A DNA stretch of 64,000 bases from Enterococcus rotai (GTDB lineage Bacteria; Bacillota; Bacilli; Lactobacillales; Enterococcaceae), in contig NZ_CP013655.1 of NCBI RefSeq assembly GCF_001465345.1, positions 248,001-312,000 on the forward strand. The letters are read 5' to 3'. Positions 45,305 to 58,643 of the stretch are shown here, piece by piece. Below the pieces are notes generated by a model. The model saw nothing but the letters and a program-made list of their open reading frames with translations. It was not told the DNA's origin and did no database searches. Made by a program: the position numbers and the translations under genes. Numbering within the stretch: position 1 is the stretch's first letter; each line of letters opens with the position of its first letter.

Positions 45305-46528
45305 TTATTTTCTTAATGACGTAAATTTCACTTTAATTCGTTCAATAGATGCAGCGGCCTCTTTTTCTATATTTCGCTGTTCATAATAGTTGATCATATC
45401 TTCATAGAATTCAAGCATCACATTGCCAAATCGAGTTGCAGATATTTCATACAGCTTATCCTGTAAAATGGCTTCATCTGGTTTAATTCCAGCTTCAACA
45501 TATTCAATAAATGTCTGTGCAAAATCCGCATCTGTTTTAAACGTTCGTCCCAAGCTCTCATGATCAAATAAATGATTTAAATAAGCATTTCCTTCAACTA
45601 CACATGGAACACCAGAAGCCATCGCTTCAGTGTATGTCAATCCTTGCGTCTCAGAAGTTGAAGCACTGACGAAATAATCAGCAGCTTTGTAATAGATAGC
45701 AACCTGATCGTTAGGAACTTCGCCAATAAATTGGATTTTATCCCCAATACCTAGCTCTTCGCCTAGACAACGAAGTTTTTCGACATATGGACCATCGCCC
45801 ACAATGACAAAACGTGCATTGGGGAAACGTTCAAAAATAGTTGGCAAGCCACAAACAACAGCTTGAATATTTTTCTCGTAAGAAATCCGACTTAAAGATA
45901 GTAACATGATATTATCCTCATTTAGGCCTAGTTCTTCACGAAGTTCTTGCTTCATTTGTGCTGTAATATCTGGTCTTTCAAATTTTTTAATATCAATTCC
46001 CGTTGGAATAATTCTCATTGGAGATGTTACACCATATTCTTTTAATTTATCGATCACTCGTTCACTTGGACAAACCACACCAGTAGTATGATTCGCAAAG
46101 AAGCGAGAAAAATATTTCACGTGTGTTGGACGTACTACTTTCCCTTTAGCAATATAATGTAGATAGTCTTCATACATTGTATGATATGTATGGATAACAG
46201 GTATTTTAAGTTTTTTTCCTACCATCTTACCTAGTAGACCAGCTCCAAATTCCGTATGAGTGTGGATCAAATCCAATTCTAGCTCTTTTGCTATTAAATA
46301 AGCATACCACATACCGCGTACAACAATTCGTCGATCTTTAAATGATACAAATGGAACGCTAGGCATTCGGATAACATCTTCTTCAAACTCTTTAGCATTT
46401 GGATCCGTCGTTGTAAAAATGTAAACTTCATGACCTTTTTGTTCCAATTCCTCTTTAAGTGTCTTGATCGATGTTGCAACCCCACTAACTTGAGGAAAAT
46501 ATGTATCTGTAAAGAAACCAAATTTCAC
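45305..46528 (-). CDS. bgsB: GT4 glycosyltransferase, diacylglycerol glucosyltransferase BgsB type
   Basis: A 407-residue GT-B enzyme: N-terminal FGFFTDTYFPQVSGVATSIKTL (lipid glucosyltransferase signature), central LSRISYEKNI, and C-terminal SASTSETQGLTYTEAMASG with the E-x7-E donor site. Similar to alMGS/LafA and to BgsB, which makes monoglucosyl-diacylglycerol at the membrane. It follows bgsA by 21 nt. BgsA/BgsB pairs provide the glycolipid anchor for lipoteichoic acid and affect biofilm in E. faecalis. Confidence 0.85.
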   Translation of the reverse strand: MKFGFFTDTYFPQVSGVATSIKTLKEELEQKGHEVYIFTTTDPNAKEFEEDVIRMPSVPFVSFKDRRIVVRGMWYAYLIAKELELDLIHTHTEFGAGLLGKMVGKKLKIPVIHTYHTMYEDYLHYIAKGKVVRPTHVKYFSRFFANHTTGVVCPSERVIDKLKEYGVTSPMRIIPTGIDIKKFERPDITAQMKQELREELGLNEDNIMLLSLSRISYEKNIQAVVCGLPTIFERFPNARFVIVGDGPYVEKLRCLGEELGIGDKIQFIGEVPNDQVAIYYKAADYFVSASTSETQGLTYTEAMASGVPCVVEGNAYLNHLFDHESLGRTFKTDADFAQTFIEYVEAGIKPDEAILQDKLYEISATRFGNVMLEFYEDMINYYEQRNIEKEAAASIERIKVKFTSLRK

Positions 46529-46549
46529 TTTTTTTCACCTCCACTAATT

Positions 46550-47596
46550 CTAATTTTTCTGATGTATTTGTTCTTTATTTTGAATACTTTCATTTTTTAG
46601 TACTTTTTCATAAACATCTTTTAGCTCATGTCCAATGTGCTCAATGCTTTTCTCTTTTGCCACTTTATAGCCTGCTAGGCTTGTATCTGGTATCTTCTTT
46701 TCAACAAGCTCTTCAATCAAACGAGTAAATTCCTTATTATTTTTTCCCATGTAGCAATTCTCTTTATCTACGAGCCATCCTTGGTACACTGGAATATCTC
46801 TGACTAAAACTTGTTGTTTACTAGCTAAAGCTTCTAATATCACAATTCCTTCTGTTTCTTCATAGGAAGGAAAGAAAAACAAATCAGCAGCTGAGTATGC
46901 ACCCTCAATAATATCTCCTTTAATATAACCTGGAAACTCAACATTTTCAGGATGCTCATCTTTTACTATTGTCCGGATCGCCTTAGGAATCGAATACATC
47001 GGTGTATGTCCAAACCAGATAAAACGATATTCAGGAAACTTTTCAGCTAATTCGACAAAATCAATAATTCCTTTTCGTTCAAAATATAAACCAACACAAA
47101 TAATTACTTTTTGTTCTGGCTTGATATTAAAATACTCTCGAAACTTTTCTTCTTTATCTACAGAATGTTTAAATCTATCTAAGTCAATACCATTTGAAAT
47201 AGAAACAATTGGTACAGTTATTCCGTATCCTTCTAATAAATCTTTCGAATATGGCGTAGGTGTAATCAAATAGTCTGCTTTTGAGTATAGACTTACCAGA
47301 TATTTTTTTACTAGAGGAGAAATCTGATTGGATCCAATAAATGAGTTTCTAAAATCTTCCTCTGTTGAGTGGGCATGATAAATAACTTTTTTACCCATTT
47401 TTTTTGCTTTATTTACCATATTGTGACTGTTGATCCCATAGGTATTAATATGTAAAATATCATAATCAGTGCAATCTGAATCAAGTGTATACTCTATCCC
47501 CACTTCAGAGAGAGCTCGCTTCTGATGGTCTAACGCTCGTCCTATTCCAGACTTCGCTAATATTTTTTCACCTTCAAAATATAATAAAACCTTCAC
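46550..47596 (-). CDS. bgsA: GT4 glycosyltransferase, diglucosyl-diacylglycerol synthase BgsA type
   Basis: A 348-residue GT-B enzyme: LYFEGEKILAKSGIGRALDHQ, VIYHAHSTEEDF, ICVGLYFERKGI, FFFPSYEETEGIVILEALAS. It corresponds to LafB/BgsA, which adds the second glucose to monoglucosyl-diacylglycerol. The order bgsA-bgsB matches E. faecalis. Confidence 0.85.
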   Translation of the reverse strand: MKVLLYFEGEKILAKSGIGRALDHQKRALSEVGIEYTLDSDCTDYDILHINTYGINSHNMVNKAKKMGKKVIYHAHSTEEDFRNSFIGSNQISPLVKKYLVSLYSKADYLITPTPYSKDLLEGYGITVPIVSISNGIDLDRFKHSVDKEEKFREYFNIKPEQKVIICVGLYFERKGIIDFVELAEKFPEYRFIWFGHTPMYSIPKAIRTIVKDEHPENVEFPGYIKGDIIEGAYSAADLFFFPSYEETEGIVILEALASKQQVLVRDIPVYQGWLVDKENCYMGKNNKEFTRLIEELVEKKIPDTSLAGYKVAKEKSIEHIGHELKDVYEKVLKNESIQNKEQIHQKN

Positions 47597-47850
47597 GTTG
47601 CCCCTCCTAACATCTTTAAACCATTATAACACAGGTTAAAGAGACCTCACTCAAACTAAAGTCCTAGTTCCATCAGCTTACAAGTATTATATCAAAAAAC
47701 TGCATCAGAAAGCCATTATTCCACAAAATAGATGCTTCACATGACAAAACTGTTAGATGAAGATAATCAATTTTACTAGTTATTATCATTATTTCATCTT
47801 TTGATGTTTCTATCAAATAATAAAGTTTATTTTACTAATAAAAAATAAAA

Positions 47851-47881
47851 AAGAACGAAAACCTATTCAGTTTTCGTTCTT
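47851..47881 (-). terminator. Terminator after the tRNA-Asn 3' fragment
   Basis: AAGAACGAAAAC / GTTTTCGTTCTT perfect 12-bp stem, with a T-run on the minus strand. Confidence 0.8.
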
Positions 47882-47884
47882 TTA

Positions 47885-47944
47885 CTCCGGCAGTAGGACT
47901 CGAACCTACGACATCATGATTAACAGTCATGCGCTACTACCAAC
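47885..47944 (-). pseudogene. tRNA-Asn(GTT) 3' fragment (60 nt)
   Basis: Contains the D-loop GTTGGTAGTAGCGC, anticodon arm CATGA-CTGTTAA-TCATG (anticodon GTT), T arm GTAGG-TTCGAGT-CCTAC and acceptor 3' strand TGCCGGA plus G. The 5' acceptor strand and D-stem 5' strand are missing: upstream reads AACGGCTTAAG. The missing 14 nt are found at 53272-53285 next to 5S rRNA. No encoded CCA. It has its own promoter and terminator. Confidence 0.88.
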
Positions 47945-47952
47945 CTTAAGCC

Positions 47953-48014
47953 GTTATATTATCTTCATCGTTTGGCGTGTTACTTCGGTGCCTTGCGACA
48001 AGATATAATATAAC
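47953..48014. repeat. 62-bp inverted repeat between promoter and tRNA fragment
   Basis: Arms GTTATATTATCTT (47953-47965) and AAGATATAATATAAC (48000-48014) pair with a 2-nt bulge. The right arm contains the -10 box of the promoter reading into the tRNA fragment. Confidence 0.65.
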
Positions 48015-48035
48015 AAGTTTTTCTTTATTGGTCAA
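48007..48035 (-). promoter_or_regulatory. Promoter reading into the tRNA-Asn fragment
   Basis: -35 TTGACC (48030-48035), 17-nt spacer, -10 TATATT (48007-48012); near consensus, as for stable RNA genes. Confidence 0.7.
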
Positions 48036-48154
48036 CCTTTTTTTTAAAGAAATATAAAAGATTTTTTTTCATTTCTTACTGTCATTCGCTATATTTTCGG
48101 CTTTAGAATAAAAAGACTATTAAATGTAGTCATTACTACTAAAATACTTCCTAA

Positions 48155-48673
48155 TTACGATTGATTTGTTAATTCAAACAGAAATAGTTCGAATAGATTT
48201 CCATTTGAATCACTTGAACTTCCACTATTTGTAAAGCCATTTTTCTCATAAAACTGTTTTAGCTTTTGATTACTAGCTAAACAATCCAAGCGCAACTCTG
48301 ATACTTCACCACTGAATTCCAGTTTTAATGCGCTAAGTAACTCTGTCCCATAAGATTTTCCTCTATATGCTGGACGAATGATCACACGATGTAAGTAACA
48401 AGCTTCCTTATTAAATCCAACAGTTTTCCACAGTAGTCTATCCCACTCTGTAGGATTTTTCCATGCAGCAACCATTCCAACTAAGTGATTCTTACTATTA
48501 TAGAAGAAAAAAACTTCTCCTCTTGCTACTGCATCTGCTAATCCATGCTTATCTTCCCCTTGTAGAACGTCTGACCACTGATTACTTCTGATCGATTTAA
48601 GCCATTCAGCACTTTCTTTCAATAAAAGCATTGCAGTTTCAGTCTCTTCAATCGTTGCTTTTCTTAATTCCAT
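48155..48673 (-). CDS. GNAT-family N-acetyltransferase
   Basis: A 172-residue acetyltransferase. The acetyl-CoA motif A is LHRVIIRPAYRGKSYGTELL (R-x-x-G-x-G/A variant), followed by KLKQFYEKNGF (motif B). Substrate unknown. A weak AGGAG site lies before the ATG. Confidence 0.8.
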   Translation of the reverse strand: MELRKATIEETETAMLLLKESAEWLKSIRSNQWSDVLQGEDKHGLADAVARGEVFFFYNSKNHLVGMVAAWKNPTEWDRLLWKTVGFNKEACYLHRVIIRPAYRGKSYGTELLSALKLEFSGEVSELRLDCLASNQKLKQFYEKNGFTNSGSSSDSNGNLFELFLFELTNQS

Positions 48674-48706
48674 AGTCGTACTCTCCTAATTAATAGTAAA
48701 AAAACA

Positions 48707-48733
48707 GAACAAAACTATAATTTCGTTTTGTTC
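48707..48733 (-). terminator. Terminator after the 123-residue protein gene
   Basis: GAACAAAAC / GTTTTGTTC stem, A-run on the left. Confidence 0.65.
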
Positions 48734-48798
48734 CGTAACATTTGAATAAAAGGTAATTAGCAGTATACCCCTCTTATTTTTATGTATTTGCTTTCGTT

Positions 48799-49170
48799 TT
48801 AAAACATTGGTACTCCCTGAATATCATAAGAAGCTAATAAATTTTTTAATTCAGATGGTTTTTCCCACACGTATCTATTATCAATAGTAGGAACTACAAG
48901 ATCTTCATTCATTTCAAATACAAATAAAGGCATATTTTCAGCATCTGTATGTGCATTTGTCAACTCGACCAAATTAATTGAAGTAACATCTAGTTGAACT
49001 TCTTCTTTGAAAACTTGCAACATACTCGCTAATCCTGTCATATCTTCAGAAACTTTTGTTGTAACAAACGCCATTGACTCACCCACTGGATGAACAAGAA
49101 ACTTTTTCGAACCATCATTTAGGTTCAGCATAATAGTACCAGCGACTTTTTTGTTAGACAAAACATCCAC
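48799..49170 (-). CDS. Hypothetical 123-residue protein
   Basis: Cytoplasmic mixed alpha/beta protein (MDVLSNKKVAGTIMLNLNDGSKKFLVHP...NRYVWEKPSELKNLLASYDIQGVPMF) with no Cys, membrane segment or catalytic motif. It lies between the GNAT and cvfD-like genes as a probable single unit. Not recognised. Confidence 0.6.
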   Translation of the reverse strand: MDVLSNKKVAGTIMLNLNDGSKKFLVHPVGESMAFVTTKVSEDMTGLASMLQVFKEEVQLDVTSINLVELTNAHTDAENMPLFVFEMNEDLVVPTIDNRYVWEKPSELKNLLASYDIQGVPMF

Positions 49171-49234
49171 CTCAATTAATTTTTGTTTTCAGAAACTAGG
49201 AAAATTGTACCATATTTTCTGAAAAAAAACAGAA

Positions 49235-49603
49235 TTATTTCTCAAGCAAAGCATCCATTGCCTCATCAGTCCAGATAGGAAGCTCTTTCTCTAACGTTTC
49301 AAAGCCAATTTTTTTATTTTTATTGGTAAAATATTTTTTGCGGCGATGATTTGGCTGTTGTATTTGCTCTTCCAATGTTCTTAATGATAAACTAATTTTT
49401 TTTGAATATTCATCGATATCAATAACTTGAACTTGAACTTTTTGTCCAACTGTTAATAAACTATGAATATTTTTAGTATAGCCTGCTTGCACTTCTGAGA
49501 CATGGATCAGCCCTTGAACTGTATCACTTAATGAAACAAAAGCCCCATAAGGTTGTAACCCTGTAATCGTCCCATCAAGAACCATTCCTATTTTGTATTC
49601 CAT
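49235..49603 (-). CDS. S1-domain RNA-binding protein (CvfD/YugI/GSP13-like)
   Basis: A 122-residue protein from ATG 49603 (GAGG eight nt ahead). One S1 domain: YKIGMVLDGTITGLQPYGAFVSL, GLIHVSEV, VGQKVQVQVIDIDEYSKKISLSLR. A basic tail (HRRKKYF) follows. Homologues bind ribosomes or mRNA and act in stress and virulence control. Confidence 0.82.
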   Translation of the reverse strand: MEYKIGMVLDGTITGLQPYGAFVSLSDTVQGLIHVSEVQAGYTKNIHSLLTVGQKVQVQVIDIDEYSKKISLSLRTLEEQIQQPNHRRKKYFTNKNKKIGFETLEKELPIWTDEAMDALLEK

Positions 49604-49799
49604 ATTCATATCCTCTTTTCATTGTTCCCATCAAAATGTTGTACGCATCTAAAATGATATCATGTTCCAAGCAAAAGTGCATGAATTTATTTCTACTATT
49701 ACATTATTGATTCTTTTTGTTCATATTTTATTGAAAGTCCATTATACTATAGTTAGGTTTTAATAAATGAACATGTTTTCAATAGAAAGGATGAATTGA

Positions 49800-50966
49800 A
49801 TGGTAGAATTTGATACAGTTTATGATCGTCGTAATACAAATTGTTCTAAGTGGGACTCCATTAAAGAGACTTATGGAGAAGATGACTTGCTGCCTTTATG
49901 GATTGCCGATATGGATTTCAAAGCGAATCCACCTGTGCTAAAAGCATTGAAAGACACGGCCGAACAAGGGATTTTAGGTTACTCTCCTGCTCCTGATTCT
50001 TTATATGATGCCATTCAACATTGGCAAAAGCGTCACCATGATTATTCTGTTAGTAAAGAAGCAATTCTTTTCAACAGCGGTGTTGTTCCAAGTCTTTCTT
50101 TAGCTATTCAAGCTTATACTAAACCTGGTGATGCCATCTTGATTCACGATCCTGTGTATCCTCCATTTGCTAAAGTCGTTGAACAAAATGACCGTAAGCT
50201 GGTTCGTAGTCAGTTACTAACAGAACAAGGGCACTTTGTCATGGATCTTACAGAAATGGAAAAGCAAATCGTGGCTGAAAATATTCGCCTTTTTATTCTT
50301 TGTAACCCTCATAATCCAGGTGGACGCGTCTGGACTAAAAGTGAGCTGGAAGCTTTTGGTAAACTATGTGCCAAATATGATGTGCTTGTTATCAGCGATG
50401 AGATCCATCAAGACTTGATTTTTGCGCCACACGTGTTTACAACATTTTCAAATGTTCATCCGACATTTAAAGATTTCTCCATTACCTTAACTGCTGCAAC
50501 AAAAACGTTTAATTTAGCTGGTATTAAAAACTCAATGATTTTTATTGAAAATCCTGATCTTCGAAAAAAATTCGTTGCCGCCCAAGAACGAAATTTCCAA
50601 AACGAGATTAATATTTTCGGTTATGTTGGGACAGAAGCTGCTTATCAAAATGGTGATCGTTGGTTATCAGAGTTGCTAGTTTATCTAAAAGAAAATATCG
50701 AAACTGTGAACGACTTTTTACAGGCAGAGCTTCCTACAGTCAAAATGATGCGCCCAGAAGGCACTTACTTAATATGGCTAGATTTTTCTGCCTACGGTTT
50801 GACTGATGCACAGCTGCAAAAACAACTGATTCATATCGGAAAAGTTGTGTTGAATCCAGGTATTTCTTTCGGTCCAAAAGGCACTCAACATATGCGTTTA
50901 AACGTTGCTTGTCCTAAGGAAACACTTTTTGAAGGTTTACGTAGAATCAAAGCTTCTTTTGAATAA
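49800..50966 (+). CDS. PLP-dependent C-S lyase (PatB/MalY family)
   Basis: A 388-residue fold-type I aminotransferase-like enzyme: PLWIADMDF at the start, CNPHNPGGRVW, VISDEIHQDL and the PLP-lysine in TAATKTFNLAG. PatB/MalY enzymes cleave cystathionine and other cysteine S-conjugates. AAAGGATG site before the ATG; own transcription unit on the plus strand. Confidence 0.9.
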   Translation: MVEFDTVYDRRNTNCSKWDSIKETYGEDDLLPLWIADMDFKANPPVLKALKDTAEQGILGYSPAPDSLYDAIQHWQKRHHDYSVSKEAILFNSGVVPSLSLAIQAYTKPGDAILIHDPVYPPFAKVVEQNDRKLVRSQLLTEQGHFVMDLTEMEKQIVAENIRLFILCNPHNPGGRVWTKSELEAFGKLCAKYDVLVISDEIHQDLIFAPHVFTTFSNVHPTFKDFSITLTAATKTFNLAGIKNSMIFIENPDLRKKFVAAQERNFQNEINIFGYVGTEAAYQNGDRWLSELLVYLKENIETVNDFLQAELPTVKMMRPEGTYLIWLDFSAYGLTDAQLQKQLIHIGKVVLNPGISFGPKGTQHMRLNVACPKETLFEGLRRIKASFE

Positions 50967-50970
50967 CGTA

Positions 50971-51016
50971 AAAAAGCCCAAGCCAAGACTAAGAGTTAGT
51001 TTTGGCTTGGGTTTTA
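50971..51016. terminator. Bidirectional terminator between patB-like and ppiB genes
   Basis: CCCAAGCCAA (50977-50986) / TTGGCTTGGG (51002-51011) stem with A- and T-rich flanks, serving convergent genes. Confidence 0.8.
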
Positions 51017-51034
51017 GTTTTGACTGTTAAATGC

Positions 51035-51622
51035 TTACTCGCTGATTTCTACTTTATCAATAACGACATCGAATGTTGGACGATCTTGAGAGTCTCTTTG
51101 TACTCCGCCGATTTCATCGACAACATCCATGCCTTCAACAACATGGCCGAAAACAGTATGACGGAAATCTAACCAAGGTGTTCCACCTTTTTTATATGCT
51201 TCAATCACTTCTGTAGGGAAGCCAGCACCTTCTAATTGACCAAACATGTTAGCAGGTACATTTTGGTTGTTTACGATAAAAAATTGGCTGCCATTTGTAT
51301 TTGGTCCAGCATTGGCCATTGATAGTGCACCACGTAAATTGAAGACATCTTTAGAAAACTCATCTTCAAATTTTTCACCATAAATACTTTCGCCGCCCAT
51401 ACCTGTTCCAGTAGGATCACCGCCTTGAATCATGAAATCAGGGATAACACGGTGGAAAATCACCCCATCATAGTACCCTTTTTTCGCAAGTTGAACAAAG
51501 TTTTCAACTGTTTTTGGTGCGTGCTCTGGGAAAAGTTGCACAGTAATATCTCCGCGGTTGGTTTTTATCACGGCTTTAGGGCCTTTAACATTTGCTAAAT
51601 CTAATTGTGGAAATTCTGACAT
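51035..51622 (-). CDS. ppiB: Cyclophilin-type peptidyl-prolyl isomerase
   Basis: A 195-residue cytoplasmic cyclophilin: catalytic [19 protein letters not shown] (Arg), NGSQFFIV and a family-typical insertion before [12 protein letters not shown]. No signal peptide, so intracellular folding catalyst. AGGAGG before the ATG. Confidence 0.93.
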   Translation of the reverse strand: MSEFPQLDLANVKGPKAVIKTNRGDITVQLFPEHAPKTVENFVQLAKKGYYDGVIFHRVIPDFMIQGGDPTGTGMGGESIYGEKFEDEFSKDVFNLRGALSMANAGPNTNGSQFFIVNNQNVPANMFGQLEGAGFPTEVIEAYKKGGTPWLDFRHTVFGHVVEGMDVVDEIGGVQRDSQDRPTFDVVIDKVEISE

Positions 51623-51848
51623 TGTTATTTCCTCCTCGTTAATTTTTACTTACTTATAATATCATAAACAACTTCACTTGAAAATTCCATTATCTTTGTT
51701 ATTCTTTTAAGAGAACCTTTTATTCACAAACTTCTACTTGCTTTTTTCTGTTACAAGTGCTATTTTGTGAAAAACGATATACAACTATTTTTGGGTTCAT
51801 TTTATATAAATGAGAGCTTTTTTATTATAGAAACGGGAGGAAATTCTG

Positions 51849-52862
51849 ATGTCTGATTCAAAAAACATTTATGATCTAACCATCGTCGGCGCAGGTCCGG
51901 TTGGCCTTTTCGCCGCTTTTTATGCAGGAATTCGTAAAGCCAAAACCAAAATAATCGATAGTTTGCCCCAACTTGGCGGACAATTATCTACGCTTTACCC
52001 TGAAAAATATATTTATGATGTCCCTGGTTTTCCAGCAATCAAAGCCAGTGAGTTGATCAAAAATTTAGAAAAACAAATTGCTCCTTTTGCTCATGAGACT
52101 TGTTTAGAAGAAGAAGTGAGAAATCTGGTACAGGAAGATGGCTACTTACGCATCGAAACATCAAAAGGTATTCATTACTCCAAGGCTGTTATCTTCGCTA
52201 TCGGAAATGGTTCATTTCAACCACGACGTTTAACGATTGATGGAGCAGCTGAACTTGAAGGAAATCATGTTCATTATTATGTAACGGATATGAATAAATT
52301 TTCAGGTAAGAAAGTCGCAATTGCAGGTGGTGGTGATTCCGCAATTGATTGGGCTTTAATGTTAGAGCCAATCGCAGAAAAAGTTTCCATTATCCATCGT
52401 CGTCCAGAATTTCGTGGACATGAACATAGCGTAGATAATTTAAAGAATTCTGAAGTTTCGATCTACACACCTTATGTCATTGATCAACTTTTAGTTGAAG
52501 ATGACTCGTTTAAAGGAATCCAATTAAAAGAAACGAAAGCAGATAACTTTGAAAAACTTGATTTAGATTCTTTAATTATCAACTACGGTTTCACTTCATC
52601 ATTAGGTCATTTAAAAGATTGGGGCTTAGATGTTAGCCGCAATGCAATCGAAGTCAACTCTGATATGTCGACAAATATCCCTGGTGTTTATGCCGTTGGT
52701 GATATTTGCAACTATGATGGAAAAGTCAAACTGATTGCAACTGGTTTTGGTGAAGCACCGACTGCTGTCAATAATGCATTGCACTTTATTAAACCAGATG
52801 CTAGAACGCAACCAATGCATAGTACTAGTTTGTTTGAAGGAAAAGAAGCGAAAATGCTTTAA
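51849..52862 (+). CDS. Ferredoxin-NADP reductase, thioredoxin-reductase-like (YumC type)
   Basis: A 337-residue flavoprotein with FAD motif IVGAGPVGLFAAFYAG, NADPH motif VAIAGGGDSAIDWALML and GVYAVGDIC. The CxxC of thioredoxin reductases is absent, which marks the YumC-type ferredoxin/flavodoxin reductase. GGGAGG before the ATG; terminator follows. Confidence 0.9.
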   Translation: MSDSKNIYDLTIVGAGPVGLFAAFYAGIRKAKTKIIDSLPQLGGQLSTLYPEKYIYDVPGFPAIKASELIKNLEKQIAPFAHETCLEEEVRNLVQEDGYLRIETSKGIHYSKAVIFAIGNGSFQPRRLTIDGAAELEGNHVHYYVTDMNKFSGKKVAIAGGGDSAIDWALMLEPIAEKVSIIHRRPEFRGHEHSVDNLKNSEVSIYTPYVIDQLLVEDDSFKGIQLKETKADNFEKLDLDSLIINYGFTSSLGHLKDWGLDVSRNAIEVNSDMSTNIPGVYAVGDICNYDGKVKLIATGFGEAPTAVNNALHFIKPDARTQPMHSTSLFEGKEAKML

Positions 52863-52865
52863 TAA

Positions 52866-52904
52866 AAAATGGAACTGGCTGTTAAAAAGTCAGTTCCATT
52901 TTTG
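52866..52904. terminator. Terminator between convergent genes
   Basis: AATGGAACTG (52868-52877) / CAGTTCCATT (52891-52900) followed by a T-run. Confidence 0.8.
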
Positions 52905-53147
52905 TTACCCCATTTCTTCTTGCCAAAGTATAATGGCTTTTTTTGTATTCTCAACCAGTTCTTCTGGAGTAGTCCCGGTAATTCGCTCCCCTTCAAATAA
53001 AACAAAATATGTTTGGGCACAAAGAACGCATTCGTTCATACAAGAATAAGAGATCACATCCCCATTTTCTTCAATAAAAGGGTCACTTAACAACAACTCT
53101 GCTCCTTTAGCCAAATTTTGTTCACAACATTCTATTAGTGGATTCAT
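52905..53147 (-). CDS. YuzB-family (DUF1450) protein
   Basis: An 80-residue protein from ATG 53147, where AAGGAG gives a clear start. The same frame runs on antisense into 5S rRNA and that part is not coding. MNPLIECCEQNLAKGAELLL...SYSCMNECVLCAQTYFVLFEGE has the Cys pattern C-C, C-x3-C-x2-C of DUF1450, possibly metal or redox related. Function unknown. Confidence 0.85.
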   Translation of the reverse strand: MNPLIECCEQNLAKGAELLLSDPFIEENGDVISYSCMNECVLCAQTYFVLFEGERITGTTPEELVENTKKAIILWQEEMG

Positions 53148-53271
53148 TGATCTTCTCCTTGCAATTTTCTCTGTAGATAGTATACCATTGATGTATTCTA
53201 AGTTTAAAAATGAAGCATTGGAGGTTTTTACTTTGGTAATAAAAGGTGAAACATTAGAAAAAAAAGCACGA

Positions 53272-53285
53272 TGAGCTATGCCGGA
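53272..53285 (-). pseudogene. tRNA-Asn 5' fragment (14 nt) after 5S rRNA
   Basis: TCCGGCATAGCTCA: acceptor 5' strand TCCGGCA (complementary over 7/7 to the TGCCGGA of the fragment at 47885) and D-stem 5' strand GCTC. After it the sequence turns to TCGTGC and a T-run. Joined to the 60-nt fragment it gives a complete 74-nt tRNA-Asn. Confidence 0.8.
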
Positions 53286-53292
53286 ATAATTA

Positions 53293-53408
53293 GCGTGGCG
53301 ACGTCCTACTCTCACAAAGGGAAACCCTTCACTACAATCGGCGCTAAGAAGCTTAACTTCTGTGTTCGGCATGGGAACAGGTGTATCCTTCTCGCTATCG
53401 CCACCACA
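53293..53408 (-). rRNA. 5S ribosomal RNA
   Basis: 116 nt from TGTGGTGGCG to CGCCACGC, ends complementary, with CCCATGCCGAACACAGAAGT. Downstream of 23S in the rrn operon. Confidence 0.95.
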
Positions 53409-53506
53409 CTGGGTGTTGTTGCTATTAAGTTGAGTGATTATTCACTCAAAACTGGATTGAAGTAGGTAATCAAACATTCCGAAAATACTTTTTTATTTCG
53501 TTTCTT

Positions 53507-56417
<2,911 letters not shown>

Positions 56418-56606
56418 TTACGATCTTGCGATCGGTTTTGTTTGGTTCGTTTCTCTAGCGATAGAGGCGTGACCAATAAAATAAGCATTCGAACTATTTT
56501 AATTAAAAAACTCATTCAACGCGGTGTTCTCGGTTTGTTTTGATTACTTTTTTACTTCAATATCCAGTTTTCAATGAACAATACTTAGTAACCCATTGGT
56601 TACTAA

Positions 56607-56679
56607 TGGAGCCTAGCGGGATCGAACCGCTGACCTCCTGCGTGCAAAGCAGGCGCTCTCCCAGCTGAGCTAAGGCCCC
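56607..56679 (-). tRNA. tRNA-Ala(TGC) in the 16S-23S spacer
   Basis: 73 nt, GGGGCCTTAGCTC start, anticodon loop TTTGCAC (TGC), T arm GCGGTTCGATCCCGC, ends GGCTCCA. Confidence 0.96.
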
Positions 56680-56756
56680 TTAATACTTATTTACTTGAGA
56701 GTAAACCTCTCAAAACTGAACAAAGTATCGACGAATGTGTAAGTTTCCGTAATATT

Positions 56757-58324
<1,568 letters not shown>

Positions 58325-58494
58325 AAGTTGAACACAATCCGAAGATTGTTAAGCTCATTTGGTTGCTAGCATATTGCTTGCTTGTTAAAAATTGTTGTTT
58401 GTTTTTACCGTTGTAAAAACAACCTACACATTTGGTTCGTCTTACTTTGTTCAGTTTTCAAAGGTCTACTGTGTTACCTCGCAGCAACTTTTAT

Positions 58495-58523
58495 ATCATA
58501 TCAAATCTTCGATTTGATGTCAA
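58495..58523 (-). promoter_or_regulatory. rrn promoter P2
   Basis: -35 TTGACA (58518-58523), 17-nt spacer, -10 TATGAT (58495-58500). The spacer contains a small palindrome TCAAATCGAAGATTTGA. Confidence 0.85.
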
Positions 58524-58593
58524 CACTTTTTTAAAAAAAGTTTCAAAGTTTTTTTCTGCTTGATGTTATCGAATGTTTCGCGACAACTTCATT

Positions 58594-58622
58594 AGTTTAT
58601 CAGGTTGTTTGTTATTTGTCAA
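58594..58622 (-). promoter_or_regulatory. rrn promoter P1
   Basis: -35 TTGACA (58617-58622), 17-nt spacer, -10 TAAACT (58594-58599), 99 nt upstream of P2. Only about 20 nt separate it from the pgpA frame. Confidence 0.85.
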
Positions 58623-58643
58623 CAACTTTCTTCCTGATTTTCC

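Noticed and set aside
53148-53372. N-terminal extension of the yuzB-like frame into 5S rRNA
   Set aside because: The extension is antisense to 5S; a clear ribosome site marks ATG 53147.
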